This document shows positions 37,667 to 46,324 of a stretch of DNA of 64,000 nucleotides, piece after piece. The DNA is taken from contig NZ_CP083952.1 of NCBI RefSeq assembly GCF_006442545.2, positions 3,573,501-3,637,500 of the forward strand. The letters run 5' to 3'. Positions within the stretch are counted from its first letter, which is position 1. Each line of letters starts with the position of its first letter. The notes under the pieces were generated by a model. The model saw nothing but the letters and a program-made list of their open reading frames with translations, had not been told where the DNA came from and did no database searches. This stretch comes from Mesorhizobium sp. B2-1-8 (GTDB taxonomy: Bacteria; Pseudomonadota; Alphaproteobacteria; Rhizobiales; Rhizobiaceae). The position numbers were made by a program, and so were the translations under genes.

Positions 37667-37955
37667 ATCAGGTCTTTTTGCTTTGGTTTTTGCTGTGGCA
37701 GGCGGACCCGGTTCAATTCCGGCGGTTTCGAAACCGGTTGCAACCATTTGTTCGAACGTGATCTTTTCCGAAAACTGGCTCGCGCTTCTCGTGATCCTGC
37801 TCTAACACGGCTAAACAGGCCGGAAAAGCAGCGGATTTGCCCGGCCGCGCAGTTGCATTGACAACTTTACCGACTATATTCCGGCCAAATTTCTAGGGGC
37901 CGCCAAATTCCACAAGACGGTTTGGCGGCTGTTTTCAAAATTCAGGAGTACCTCG

Positions 37956-38297
37956 ATGTTCGTGACACCGGCATACGCCCAAGGCATCGGCGGCGCCTCT
38001 CCCGATATGTTCATCAGCATTTTGCCGTTTGTCCTGATTTTCGTGATCATGTATTTTCTCATCATCCGCCCGCAGCGCACGCAGCTGAAGAAGCGCGGCG
38101 AGATGCTGGCGGCGGTTCGTCGCGGCGACACGGTCGTCACCGGCGGCGGTTTCGTCGGCAAGGTGACGAAGGTGATCGACGACAACGAACTGGAGATCGA
38201 TCTTGGCGGCGGCACCAAGGTGACGGCGCTGCGCTCGACGATCGCCGACGTGCGCGTCAAGGGCGAACCGGTCGCCAACCAGAACGCCAAGAAATAA
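37956..38297 (+). CDS. yajC: Preprotein translocase subunit YajC
   Basis: 113 residues with one membrane helix (MFISILPFVLIFVIMYFLII) followed by the conserved RPQRTQLKKRGEMLAAVRRG and DTVVTGGGFVGKVTKV. YajC joins SecDF and YidC at the Sec translocon. A plausible promoter (TTGCAT, 16 bases, TATATT) lies about 85 bases upstream. secDF follows after 51 bases. Confidence 0.96.
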   Translation: MFVTPAYAQGIGGASPDMFISILPFVLIFVIMYFLIIRPQRTQLKKRGEMLAAVRRGDTVVTGGGFVGKVTKVIDDNELEIDLGGGTKVTALRSTIADVRVKGEPVANQNAKK

Positions 38298-38348
38298 CCA
38301 GATTCAAGGCGGAGCGATCCGCGGACACGCTCTGACGGACGACGCCAT

Positions 38349-40898
38349 ATGCTTTATTTCTCGCGCTTCAAGATGATCCTGATCTGGCTGGCCGTGGCCG
38401 CCACAGTGATCCTCGCCGCGCCCAATCTGTTCCCCGCCAGCACGCTGGCCCAGCTCCCCAGTTGGGTGCCGAAGCGGCAGATGACGCTCGGCCTCGACCT
38501 GCAGGGCGGTTCGCACATCCTGCTGGAGATGAACCAGAACGACCTAATCAAGGATCGGCTGGAGACGGCGCGCGATGAAATCCGCACACTGCTGCGCGAT
38601 GCCAAGATCGGTTATACCGGCCTAGCCGGCACGGGCCGGACCCTGCAGGTCCGCATCACCGATCTGGCCCAACTCGATGCCGCCAAGAAGGCGTTGAAGA
38701 GCTTGACGGATCCCGTTGCCGCCGGCCTGTTCACAGGCGGCTCCATCCAGGAAATGTCACTGGACGATTCGGAGCCCGGCCTGCTCAAGTTCACCGTTAC
38801 CGACGCCGGCATCAAATACCGAACATCGACCGCACTGGAACAGTCGATCGAAGTGGTCCAGCGCCGCGTCAACGAACTCGGCACGACAGAGCCTATCGTG
38901 CAGCGGCAAGGCGACGACCGCATCCTTGTCCAGGTGCCTGGCCTGCAGGATCCGCAGCGGCTGAAGGAAATCCTCGGCCAGACCGCAAAGCTGACCTTCC
39001 AGATGGTCGACCAGTCGATGCCGGTGCAGGACGCCCTCAAGGGACGCCCGCCGGCCGGCGATTCGGTGCTCTATTCGCAGGACGATCCGCCCGTTCCCTA
39101 CCTGATCGAAAACCGCGTCATCGTATCGGGTGAAAACCTCGTCGACGCACAGGCGACATACAATTCGCAGAACAACGAGCCGGTGGTTTCGTTCCGCTTC
39201 GATTCGAAGGGCGCTGCCCGCTTCGGCCAGGCCACCGCGCAGAATGTCGGCAAGCTGTTTGCCATCATCCTCGACAACCAGGTGATCTCGGCGCCGCAAA
39301 TCCGCGAGCCAATCCTCGGCGGTACAGGCCAGATCTCCGGCAATTTCACTGCCCAGAGCGCCAACGACCTGGCCGTGCTGCTGCGCGCCGGCGCGCTGCC
39401 GGCGACGCTGACCGTTATTGAGGAACGCACCGTGGGGCCGGGTCTGGGCCAGGATTCGATCCATGCGGGCAAGGTCGCCGGCATCATCGGTTCGATCCTC
39501 GTCGTGGCGTTCATGTTCGTGTCCTACGGTTTCCTCGGCTTCCTCGCCAACATCGCGCTGGCGGTGCACGTGGCGATGATCGTCGGGCTGCTGTCGCTAC
39601 TTGGCGCCACACTGACCTTGCCGGGTATTGCCGGTATCGTGCTGACCATCGGCATGGCGGTCGATTCCAACGTGCTGATCTACGAGCGTATCCGCGAGGA
39701 GCGACGCGCCGGTCGCTCGGTAATCCAGGCGATCGATACCGGCTTCTCGAAGGCGCTGGCGACCATCGTCGATTCCAACGTCACGTCGCTCATTGCGACG
39801 GTGGTGCTGTTCTATCTCGGTACCGGGCCGGTGAAGGGCTTTGCCATCACCTATGCCATCGGCATCCTGACGACGGTCTTCACCGCTTTCACCTTCACCC
39901 GCCTGCTGGTCTCGATCTGGCTGCGGCGTGCCCGTCCGAAGGAATTGCCGAAAGCACCGGTGACCTTCGTTCCACCGGGCACGAAAATTCCGTTCATGGG
40001 TATCCGCCGGTGGACGTTCGCGCTGTCGAGCACATTGTCGATACTGTCCGTCGTGCTGTTCATGAGCGTCGGCATCAATTACGGCATCGATTTCAAGGGC
40101 GGCTCGCTGATCGAGGTCCAATCCAAGAGCGGCGATGCCAATCTCGGCGATATCCGCAGCCGACTGACGGAATTGAACATCGGCGAAGTGCAGGTGCAAC
40201 AGTTCGGTGCGCCCAACGACGTGTTGATCCGCGTCGGCACACAGGACGGGGGTGAAAATGCCGAGCAGACCGTGATCGACAAGGTGCGCGGCGAGTTGCA
40301 GGACCAGTATAATTTCCGCCGCGTCGAAGTGGTGGGCCCGACGGTTTCCGGCGAACTGGCCAAGCAAGGCACGATAGCCATGATCGTCGCGCTGGTCGGC
40401 ATCCTGGTCTATGTCTGGTTCCGCTTCGAATGGCAGTTCGCGGTCGGCGCGATCGTCGCGACGGTTCACGACGTGGTCATGACGCTCGGTTTCTTCGTCA
40501 TCAGCGGGCTCGAATTCAACCAGTCGTCACTTGCGGCGATCCTGACCATCATCGGGTATTCGCTGAACGACACGATAGTGGTCTATGACCGCGTCCGCGA
40601 GGATCTGCGAAAATACAAGCGAATGCCGTTGCCGCAGCTGTTGAACAACGCCATCAACGAGACGTTGTCGAGAACGACGCTGACGTCCGTGACGACCAGT
40701 TTGGCGCTGCTGGCGCTGGTGCTGTTCGGCGGCGAAGTGATCCGCTCCTTCACCTTGGCGATGCTGTTCGGCGTCGTGTTCGGCACGTATTCGTCGATCT
40801 TCATCGCGGCGCCGTTGCTGATCCTGTTCAAGCTGCGGCCGCAAGCTTCGGCCGATGAGGAAAAGCCGGTCAACGGTGGCAAGGCGGTCGCGACCTGA
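38349..40898 (+). CDS. secDF: Fused protein translocase subunit SecDF
   Basis: 849 residues: SecD and SecF in one chain with twelve predicted membrane helices. SecD motifs: LGLDLQGGSHILLEMN, the periplasmic domain with VQRRVNELGTTEPIVQRQGD, and GMAVDSNVLIYERIREE. A loop of some 30 residues leads to the SecF half: GINYGIDFKGGSLIEVQ, and the last signature GYSLNDTIVVYDRVRED. SecDF uses the proton gradient to pull exported proteins from the translocon. The fused form is usual in Rhizobiales and some Gram-positives. Confidence 0.97.
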   Translation: MLYFSRFKMILIWLAVAATVILAAPNLFPASTLAQLPSWVPKRQMTLGLDLQGGSHILLEMNQNDLIKDRLETARDEIRTLLRDAKIGYTGLAGTGRTLQVRITDLAQLDAAKKALKSLTDPVAAGLFTGGSIQEMSLDDSEPGLLKFTVTDAGIKYRTSTALEQSIEVVQRRVNELGTTEPIVQRQGDDRILVQVPGLQDPQRLKEILGQTAKLTFQMVDQSMPVQDALKGRPPAGDSVLYSQDDPPVPYLIENRVIVSGENLVDAQATYNSQNNEPVVSFRFDSKGAARFGQATAQNVGKLFAIILDNQVISAPQIREPILGGTGQISGNFTAQSANDLAVLLRAGALPATLTVIEERTVGPGLGQDSIHAGKVAGIIGSILVVAFMFVSYGFLGFLANIALAVHVAMIVGLLSLLGATLTLPGIAGIVLTIGMAVDSNVLIYERIREERRAGRSVIQAIDTGFSKALATIVDSNVTSLIATVVLFYLGTGPVKGFAITYAIGILTTVFTAFTFTRLLVSIWLRRARPKELPKAPVTFVPPGTKIPFMGIRRWTFALSSTLSILSVVLFMSVGINYGIDFKGGSLIEVQSKSGDANLGDIRSRLTELNIGEVQVQQFGAPNDVLIRVGTQDGGENAEQTVIDKVRGELQDQYNFRRVEVVGPTVSGELAKQGTIAMIVALVGILVYVWFRFEWQFAVGAIVATVHDVVMTLGFFVISGLEFNQSSLAAILTIIGYSLNDTIVVYDRVREDLRKYKRMPLPQLLNNAINETLSRTTLTSVTTSLALLALVLFGGEVIRSFTLAMLFGVVFGTYSSIFIAAPLLILFKLRPQASADEEKPVNGGKAVAT

Positions 40899-40926
40899 TG
40901 TGCGGCCCCGAAGGGGTGACGGAGTG

Positions 40927-41319
40927 GTGACCGGCAAGGGCATCGTCATCCGCGAGGCGCATTTCCCCGGCCGCGCGCCGATCGAGGCTTATGGCAATGG
41001 CGGCTTCCGCTTTGCCGACATGTCGCATCGCGGCTCGCTCCTATGTCTGCCGTCCGGCATCCATGGCTGGGAGCCGGCAAATCCCCTGGCGCTGACGATA
41101 GCGGATTTCGACAGGCTTCTGGTCGAGGCCGACAAGGTCGAGATATTGCTGGTGGGGATGGGCAGGGATCTGCGGCCGTTGCCGGTGGCACTGCGGGGGG
41201 CCTTGAAGGATGCAGGCATAGCCTCCGACCCGATGTCGACCGGGGCAGCAGTGCGGACCTACAACGTCCTTCTGGCGGAAAACCGCGCCGTGGCTGCCGC
41301 GCTCATCGCCGTCGACTGA
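40927..41319 (+). CDS. Mth938/NDUFAF3-like (DUF498) protein
   Basis: About 130 residues from the GTG at 40927 (GTG 40924 also possible), preceded by AAGGGG. The sequence YGNGGFRFADMSHRGSLLCL, then LLVGMGRDLRPLPVALRGAL and STGAAVRTYNVLLAENRAVA, is the Mth938 domain. Eukaryotic NDUFAF3, a complex I assembly factor, belongs to it. It directly follows secDF and is directly followed by the squalene-synthase-like gene, whose relative NDUFAF6 is also a complex I factor. The bacterial role is not established. Confidence 0.82.
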   Translation: MTGKGIVIREAHFPGRAPIEAYGNGGFRFADMSHRGSLLCLPSGIHGWEPANPLALTIADFDRLLVEADKVEILLVGMGRDLRPLPVALRGALKDAGIASDPMSTGAAVRTYNVLLAENRAVAAALIAVD

Positions 41320-41320
41320 T

Positions 41321-42169
41321 ATGTCGCAGAATGCCAAAATCGTCATGGAGGCGGTGCGCGCGGCCGATCATGATCGCTATCTCACCGCGCTCTACGCGTC
41401 TGCCGACAAGCGCGGCGCACTGTTTTCGCTTTACGCTTTCAATGCCGAGATCGCGGGCATCCGTGACCGCATCCATGAGCCGTTGCCCGGTGAGGTGCGG
41501 CTGCAATGGTGGCGCGATGTCATTGCCGCCGGCGGCGAGGCCGGCGCGGGCCATCCCGTTGCCGAAGCCTTGAACGCTACCATTGCGGCATTCAACCTGC
41601 CGAAACCGGCCTTCGAGAACATGCTCGAAGCACGTATCTTCGATCTCTACGACGACCCGATGCCATCGCGCACCGATCTAGAGGGCTATTGCGGCGAGAC
41701 TGCAGCCGCGCTCATCCAGCTCGCGGCAATGGTGCTCGATCCTGTCGAGGCGCCGGGGTTTGCCGAACTGGCGGGCAGGGCGGGCTGCGCCCAGGCGATG
41801 ACGGGCCTTTTGCTTCTGTTGCCGCTGCACCGCAGGCGAGGGCAATGCTTCGTGCCGGCCGATATTCTGGCGGCAGCGGGCTCGTCGCCGGAAGAATTTG
41901 TTGCCGGCGATGGCGGGCCTGGCGCTCAGCGCGCCGTGGCCGCGATGATCGCGCTGGCGCGCGAACATTTTTCCGCCTTCGAGCGGGGTGCCGCCGCTCT
42001 GCCGGGGTCGTTGCGTCCGGCATTCCTGCCGCTGGCGCTGTCACGCGCCTACCTCGACAAGATGGAAGGCTCGCGCCACTCACCGCTCGGCGGCGCGGCG
42101 CGGCTGTCGGCGTTGCGCCGGCATTGGTTGCTGCTGCGTCGCGCAGGCAAGGGCTGGCCCGCACTTTGA
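41321..42169 (+). CDS. Squalene/phytoene synthase-family protein (NDUFAF6-like)
   Basis: 282 residues with the all-helical trans-isoprenyl synthase fold: HDRYLTALYASADKRGALFS at the N-terminus, EIAGIRDRIHEPLPGEVRLQ, then WWRDVI. The catalytic DxxxD aspartate pairs of true synthases are not preserved in the usual places: the second reads GYCGETAAALIQL. It therefore probably belongs to the non-catalytic or differently acting branch that includes mitochondrial NDUFAF6. It starts one base after the Mth938 stop, so the two are surely co-translated. Confidence 0.78.
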   Translation: MSQNAKIVMEAVRAADHDRYLTALYASADKRGALFSLYAFNAEIAGIRDRIHEPLPGEVRLQWWRDVIAAGGEAGAGHPVAEALNATIAAFNLPKPAFENMLEARIFDLYDDPMPSRTDLEGYCGETAAALIQLAAMVLDPVEAPGFAELAGRAGCAQAMTGLLLLLPLHRRRGQCFVPADILAAAGSSPEEFVAGDGGPGAQRAVAAMIALAREHFSAFERGAAALPGSLRPAFLPLALSRAYLDKMEGSRHSPLGGAARLSALRRHWLLLRRAGKGWPAL

Positions 42170-42181
42170 CGTAAACGTCAA
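42166..42181. promoter_or_regulatory. 16-bp palindrome TTGACGTAAACGTCAA
   Basis: A perfect 16-bp palindrome over the stop codon of the squalene-synthase-like gene, 67 bases before the next start. It resembles the binding sites of LiuR-like MerR-family regulators of branched-chain and fatty-acid catabolism. It may control the membrane-anchored protein and the sterol-desaturase-like enzyme downstream. Confidence 0.5.
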
Positions 42182-42247
42182 TTGTGTTAAGGAGTCCGCC
42201 TGCCGAGAACTGTCGCAGAAGACGACAGGCTGGCCCGGAGGAAATCC

Positions 42248-42682
42248 ATGAGCCTGCCCGTGCTGGTCGCGATCGTCGTCCTTGGCATTGCTCTGTCGGT
42301 CGCCGCCGTGCATTTCACCGGCGGCAGCAAGATGGCCACTCTGACCAGCCGAGATCAAACCCTGCGCCGTTTCGCCGAGGATTTTCCTGATGAGGCAGCG
42401 ACGGCAGTCCGTCTGACGGCGGATGCGCGGACGGCCTTTCTGGATATCGGGCGAGGCCGCGTCGGTATCGTTCACGGCATCGGCGACTGTTTCTTGACGC
42501 GTATCGTCACCGCCGCGGACGTCGCGGTGTCAGAAGCTGACGAGACGAACACAATTCTGATGCGGCTGACGGACTTCACCTGGAAGGGCGGCCGCTTCCG
42601 CTTTGCCAGTGACGTCGACGCACGGGCCTTGCTGAACGCTCTTGAGCCGCGAGACACGAGTTCCGCGAGGGAGGCCGCGTGA
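42248..42682 (+). CDS. Conserved membrane-anchored hypothetical protein
   Basis: 144 residues after a GGAGG site. An N-terminal helix (LVAIVVLGIALSVAAVHFTG) anchors a soluble domain with predicted beta strands (AFLDIGRGRVGIVHGIGDCF, ILMRLTDFTWKGGRFRFASD). I do not recognise a named family. The stop overlaps the next gene (TGATG), so it is coupled with the sterol-desaturase-like protein and may be a partner of it. Confidence 0.7.
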   Translation: MSLPVLVAIVVLGIALSVAAVHFTGGSKMATLTSRDQTLRRFAEDFPDEAATAVRLTADARTAFLDIGRGRVGIVHGIGDCFLTRIVTAADVAVSEADETNTILMRLTDFTWKGGRFRFASDVDARALLNALEPRDTSSAREAA

Positions 42683-43632
42683 TGGACAGCTACGATTTTC
42701 CGCAGGTCACCCAGCTGGCCATTCCGTTTTTCGTCGCCGCGATCCTGATCGAATTATGGCTGGTGCGCACAGGTCGCGCCAAGGGCTCGTTCGAGACGCG
42801 CGACACCTTGACCAGCCTGATGATGGGCACCGGCAATGTCGTCGCCGGGCTGCTGCTTGGTATCGTCTCCTACTGGGCGCTGCTCTGGCTCTGGCAGTTC
42901 CGTGTTTTCAATCTCGGCCTGTCGCTCTGGGTTTTCTTGGCCGCGTTCCTGCTTGATGACCTGCGCTACTACGTCTATCACCGTATTGCGCACCGGGTGC
43001 GCTGGGTCTGGGCCGAGCACGTCAACCACCATTCCAGCCAGCACTACAACCTCTCGACTGCGCTCAGGCAGAGCTGGACCGGGCTGTTCACCTTCATGTT
43101 CGTGCTGCAGGCGCCGCTGGTGCTGCTCGGCTTCCATCCGGCGGTGATTGCCTTCACCTTCGGTTTCAACCTCGTCTGGCAGTTCTGGATCCACACCGAG
43201 ACGATCGGCAAGATGTGGGGCTGGTTCGAGTTCATCTTCAACACGCCCTCGCACCACCGCGTCCACCACGCCACCAACCCGCGCTATCTCGACGCCAACT
43301 ATGCCGGCACGCTGATCATCTGGGATCGCATGTTCGGCACCTTCGTCGAGGAATTGGAAGAGGACCGGCCGCGCTACGGCATCGTCAGGAATCTGGGCAC
43401 CTTCAACCCGCTGAAGGTGGCATTCCACGAATGGATCGGCATGTTCAGGGATGCCTTCGCACCCGATCTGACGCCGCGCCGGCGTCTGAACTACCTGATC
43501 AAGCCGCCAGGCTGGAGCCATGACGGTTCGCGCGAGACATCGGAGACGCTCAAGGCTGCCTATGTCCGGAGAAATCCCGGCGAGGCCGGCAAGCCGGGGT
43601 TGCCGATGGCAGGGGCTGAGCCGGCGGAGTAG
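42682..43632 (+). CDS. Sterol desaturase / fatty acid hydroxylase family protein
   Basis: 316 residues with about five membrane helices and the eight-histidine di-iron pattern: YYVYHRIAHR, HVNHHSSQHYN, and SHHRVHHATNPRYLDANYAG. Members hydroxylate or desaturate lipids using O2 in the membrane; in bacteria substrates include hopanoids, ornithine lipids and carotenoids. The start at 42682 follows the coupled stop of the preceding gene. Substrate cannot be chosen by sequence alone. Confidence 0.9.
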   Translation: MDSYDFPQVTQLAIPFFVAAILIELWLVRTGRAKGSFETRDTLTSLMMGTGNVVAGLLLGIVSYWALLWLWQFRVFNLGLSLWVFLAAFLLDDLRYYVYHRIAHRVRWVWAEHVNHHSSQHYNLSTALRQSWTGLFTFMFVLQAPLVLLGFHPAVIAFTFGFNLVWQFWIHTETIGKMWGWFEFIFNTPSHHRVHHATNPRYLDANYAGTLIIWDRMFGTFVEELEEDRPRYGIVRNLGTFNPLKVAFHEWIGMFRDAFAPDLTPRRRLNYLIKPPGWSHDGSRETSETLKAAYVRRNPGEAGKPGLPMAGAEPAE

Positions 43633-43640
43633 TGTAAGGC

Positions 43641-44123
43641 CTAGTCGACGACCTTGATCCGCACCCTAGAGCTGTCGGGAATTTCGTTTAGCTGGCGGTG
43701 AATGTCAGCCATGCCGATGAATTGTTCGGTAACTGGCACCACGAACATGTTCTCGACCTCGAATTTGCCCTCAGCAAAGACGGGCAAGACGGTGAAGCCG
43801 TAGCATTCTCCCACCTTCGGTTTCTTACCCGCGGCGTGAAGGCGTTCCACAAGCGGCGGAAGGAACCACTCGTCAACGAGATCGGGAGAAATCCTAATCA
43901 TCTCTTCAAAACGCGCCCGATTGTGAGCCACCCGCTCGAGCAAGCCGGTCCCGGTATCGAGCCAGTGAACCTCATTGTTCGGCCGCTCGACAAACATGCC
44001 TCCCACCATTGAGCAGACAAGCGGGGTCCAAGGCTCCGGCAAAAGCCAGGACCACGCTCTCGCTGCCGCCTGCGCTATATCCGGCTCAAATTGGAAAGCT
44101 ATCTCTCGCCACGTGGTGCTCAT
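43641..44123 (-). CDS. DUF1851/Tdi1-like immunity-type protein
   Basis: 160 residues from the ATG at 44123, preceded by a GGAGG site. The C-terminal MADIHRQLNEIPDSSRVRIK with NMFVVPVTEQFIGM and the N-terminal TWREIAFQFEPD resemble DUF1851, the domain of the T6SS immunity protein Tdi1. No effector gene or type VI component is adjacent, so it would be an orphan. The assignment is tentative; it lies between the hydroxylase (convergent) and trmFO (same direction). Confidence 0.5.
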   Translation of the reverse strand: MSTTWREIAFQFEPDIAQAAARAWSWLLPEPWTPLVCSMVGGMFVERPNNEVHWLDTGTGLLERVAHNRARFEEMIRISPDLVDEWFLPPLVERLHAAGKKPKVGECYGFTVLPVFAEGKFEVENMFVVPVTEQFIGMADIHRQLNEIPDSSRVRIKVVD

Positions 44124-44178
44124 TGGACCTCCACCTTGAAGGTAGAGCCAGTACGAGACTGTCTGCAATGGGCATGGG

Positions 44179-45588
44179 CTACTCCGCTGCCTCGGCCCGC
44201 GCGGGCAGCCCCAACCATTGCCGGCAATCGGCCCGTGCGCGCGACGTGATGGCATGCCTTTTGGCTATGGTCTTGTCCTTGCCGCGCAGGCGCTTGCCTT
44301 CGATCTTCTGCGCTTCGGCCGGTGGGAACAGGCCGAAATTGACATTCATCGGCTGGAAGGAACGCTTGCCGGGCTCATCGTCGGAGACGATGTGGCCGCC
44401 GGTGATGTGGTTGAGCAGGGCGCCGAACGCCGTGGTGAGCGGCGGCAGCGACGGTGCGTGGCCAAGCCGCTCGGCGGCCGCGAAGCGTCCGGCGAGCAGG
44501 CCGATCGCGGCGCTCTCGACATAGCCCTCGCAACCGGTGATCTGGCCGGCAAAGCGCAGGCCCGGCCGCGACTTCAGCTGCAGCGAGCCGTCGAGCAAGG
44601 TCGGCGAGTTGATGTAGGTGTTGCGGTGCAGGCCGCCGAGACGGGCGAAGTCGGCGTTTTCGAGGCCCGGAATGGTGCGGAAGATGCGCACCTGCTCGGC
44701 ATGCTTCAATTTGGTCTGGAAGCCGACCATGTTGTAGAGCGTGCCCAGCGCGTTGTCCTGGCGCAGCTGGACGACGGCATAGGCCTTCACCGTCGGGTTG
44801 TGCGCATTGGTCAGGCCCATCGGCTTCATCGGTCCGTAGCGCAGCGTCTCGACGCCGCGTTCGGCCATGATCTCGATCGGCAGGCAACCGTCGAAATAGG
44901 GCGTGCCTTCCCACTGCTTGAACTCCGTCTTCTGGCCGTCGACCAGGGCCTGGACGAAGGCGAAATATTGCTCCTTGTCCATCGGACAGTTGATGTAGTC
45001 CTTGCCGGTGCCGCCAGGCCCGACCTTGTCGTAGCGCGACTGGAACCAGCAGGTGTCCATGTCGATCGTGTCGAAATGGATGATCGGCGCAATGGCATCG
45101 AAGAAGGCCAGCGCGTCGGCGCCGGTCGCCTCGGCGATCGATTGGGCAAGGGAGGGCGCGGTCAATGGCCCGGTGGCGATGATCGCCTGATCCCACCCCG
45201 CCGGTGGCAGGCCGGGAACTTCCTCGCGCTCGATGGTGATCAGCGGATGTGCTTCAAGCTTTTTCGTCACCGCATCGGAAAAACCGTCGCGGTCGACGGC
45301 CAGCGCGCCGCCGGCCGGCACCTGGTTGGCGTCGCCGGCGCTCATGATCAGCGAGCCGGCCAGCCGCATTTCGGCATGCAGCAGGCCGACGGCGTTGTTT
45401 TCGGCGTCGTCGGAGCGGAAGGAATTGGAACAGACGAGTTCGGCCAGGCCATCGGTCTTGTGGGCGTCGGTGCCGCGAACCGGGCGCATTTCATGCAGGA
45501 TGACGGGCACGCCGGCCTCGGCGGCCTGCCATGCCGCTTCGGAACCGGCGAGCCCGCCGCCGATGATATGGATGGGATTTTTGCTCAT
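44179..45588 (-). CDS. trmFO: Methylenetetrahydrofolate-tRNA-(uracil-5-)-methyltransferase
   Basis: 469 residues. TrmFO makes ribothymidine at position 54 of tRNA using methylene-THF and FADH2. The FAD-binding N-terminus is [20 protein letters not shown], then [20 protein letters not shown]; catalytic cysteine regions such as [14 protein letters not shown] and the C-terminal [20 protein letters not shown] are present. The start at 45588 is taken where the FAD motif begins. It is downstream of the small RNA array, with the array's terminator in between. Confidence 0.96.
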   Translation of the reverse strand: MSKNPIHIIGGGLAGSEAAWQAAEAGVPVILHEMRPVRGTDAHKTDGLAELVCSNSFRSDDAENNAVGLLHAEMRLAGSLIMSAGDANQVPAGGALAVDRDGFSDAVTKKLEAHPLITIEREEVPGLPPAGWDQAIIATGPLTAPSLAQSIAEATGADALAFFDAIAPIIHFDTIDMDTCWFQSRYDKVGPGGTGKDYINCPMDKEQYFAFVQALVDGQKTEFKQWEGTPYFDGCLPIEIMAERGVETLRYGPMKPMGLTNAHNPTVKAYAVVQLRQDNALGTLYNMVGFQTKLKHAEQVRIFRTIPGLENADFARLGGLHRNTYINSPTLLDGSLQLKSRPGLRFAGQITGCEGYVESAAIGLLAGRFAAAERLGHAPSLPPLTTAFGALLNHITGGHIVSDDEPGKRSFQPMNVNFGLFPPAEAQKIEGKRLRGKDKTIAKRHAITSRARADCRQWLGLPARAEAAE

Positions 45589-45665
45589 GGCGCCGGAATA
45601 ATCGCTTGCCGCGGCGATTGCAATTGTCGCGCGCGCGAAACGCCTGGTCGGGAAAGCCCGCCCCT

Positions 45666-45791
45666 GAAAACAACAACACCCGCCGGGGGAGGAGGTCCGG
45701 CGGGTGTCGTTTTGGGGGTCGACCCTCGGGAGGAGGTGAAGGCCGACCATATTCGTCATCGCCGGGGAGGAGGTCGGCTCAGACGAAATTC
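45666..45791 (-). ncRNA. Anti-Shine-Dalgarno small RNA module 3 (cuckoo/alpha-r14 type)
   Basis: Read on the minus strand: an AATTTCGTC box, then hairpin C (45775-45778 with 45761-45764), hairpin B (45738-45748 with 45717-45727) and hairpin A (45697-45707 with 45676-45686). Each loop is exactly ACCTCCTCCC. Hairpin A extends to about 15 pairs and runs into TTGTTGTTTTC, so it is also the intrinsic terminator of the whole transcript. Cuckoo/alpha-r14 RNAs pair with Shine-Dalgarno regions of many mRNAs. Confidence 0.85.
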
Positions 45792-45847
45792 TTTTCGCAT
45801 CTTTAAAGAGGGCGAAGCCTCTGGGGCAAAATTCGTTTTGCCCTGGG

Positions 45848-45968
45848 GAAACAACGCCCGCCGCGGGAGGAGGTGCGGCGGGCGCCGTTTGGGTGGCCAA
45901 CCCTCGGGAGGAGGTGAAGGTTGGACCTATTCGTCATTGCCGGGGAGGAGGTCGGCTTTGACGAAATC
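45848..45968 (-). ncRNA. Anti-Shine-Dalgarno small RNA module 2 (cuckoo/alpha-r14 type)
   Basis: Same plan as the neighbours: ATTTCGTC box, hairpin C (45953-45956 with 45939-45942), hairpin B (about 45895-45926, one bulged T) and hairpin A (45875-45884 with 45855-45864, 10 perfect GC-rich pairs). All three loops are ACCTCCTCCC. The stem sequences differ from module 3 with compensating changes while the loops stay fixed. A GGCAAAA/TTTTGCC hairpin in the 3' spacer may mark a processing site. Confidence 0.85.
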
Positions 45969-46008
45969 TCTTTTGCTATCTTTCAAAAGGGGCAAAACCC
46001 TTTTTGGG

Positions 46009-46128
46009 GAACAACGCCCGCCGCGGGAGGAGGTGCGGCGGGCGCCGTTTTGGTGGTCAACCCTTGGGAGGAGGTAAGGGCTAACCGTATTCGTCGAGGT
46101 CGGGGAGGAGGTCGACCCGGACGAAATT
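46009..46128 (-). ncRNA. Anti-Shine-Dalgarno small RNA module 1 (cuckoo/alpha-r14 type)
   Basis: Begins only about 8 bases after the stop of the second DUF1127 gene. Hairpin C (46113-46117 with 46098-46102), hairpin B (46076-46086 with 46055-46065, 11 pairs with two G-T wobbles) and hairpin A (46035-46044 with 46015-46024) again each hold the loop ACCTCCTCCC. A further AAAAGGG/CCCTTTT hairpin lies in the spacer to module 2. Co-transcription with the DUF1127 genes followed by processing is the likely origin. Confidence 0.85.
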
Positions 46129-46135
46129 CCGTCGT

Positions 46136-46276
46136 TTAGATCGCCTTGCGGGCGACGATCTTGATTTCGTCGCGGACGATACCGAGATCATGCAGCTGGC
46201 GGTTCGAAAGGCGACCCAGCTCGGTAACCGTCTCGCGATAAACGCGCCAGTTACGATAGTTGCGGATCAGGTTCAT
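46136..46276 (-). CDS. DUF1127 small basic protein, copy 2
   Basis: 46 residues: MNLIRNYRNWRVYRETVTEL, then GRLSNRQLHDLGIVRDEIKI and VARKAI. The YRETVxELxRLSxRxLxDLGI pattern is the DUF1127 signature. DUF1127 proteins are small, arginine-rich and linked to RNA turnover and phosphate/carbon balance; Rhodobacter CcaF1 binds RNA and affects maturation of the downstream CcsR small RNAs. The ATG at 46276 matches copy 1; an ATG at 46282 is also possible. Followed directly by small RNA module 1. Confidence 0.88.
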   Translation of the reverse strand: MNLIRNYRNWRVYRETVTELGRLSNRQLHDLGIVRDEIKIVARKAI

Positions 46277-46324
46277 TGTCATGCTCTTCTCAAAACTGAT
46301 TCGGACCATTCGCGGTCCGAAGAA

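Noticed and set aside
44218..46077. 619-residue plus-strand frame across trmFO and the small RNA array
   Set aside because: It is antisense to trmFO, and its C-terminal repeats merely translate the RNA hairpins (GGGAGGAGGT), which have clear structure on the other strand.
45680..46120. Nine GGAGGAGGT sites read as ribosome-binding sites on the plus strand
   Set aside because: None is followed by a start codon and real gene at proper distance; each is the centre of a hairpin, and the minus strand reads as anti-Shine-Dalgarno loops.
45666..46128. CRISPR array
   Set aside because: The repeated unit is only the 10-base loop; stems differ, spacing is irregular and no cas gene is near.
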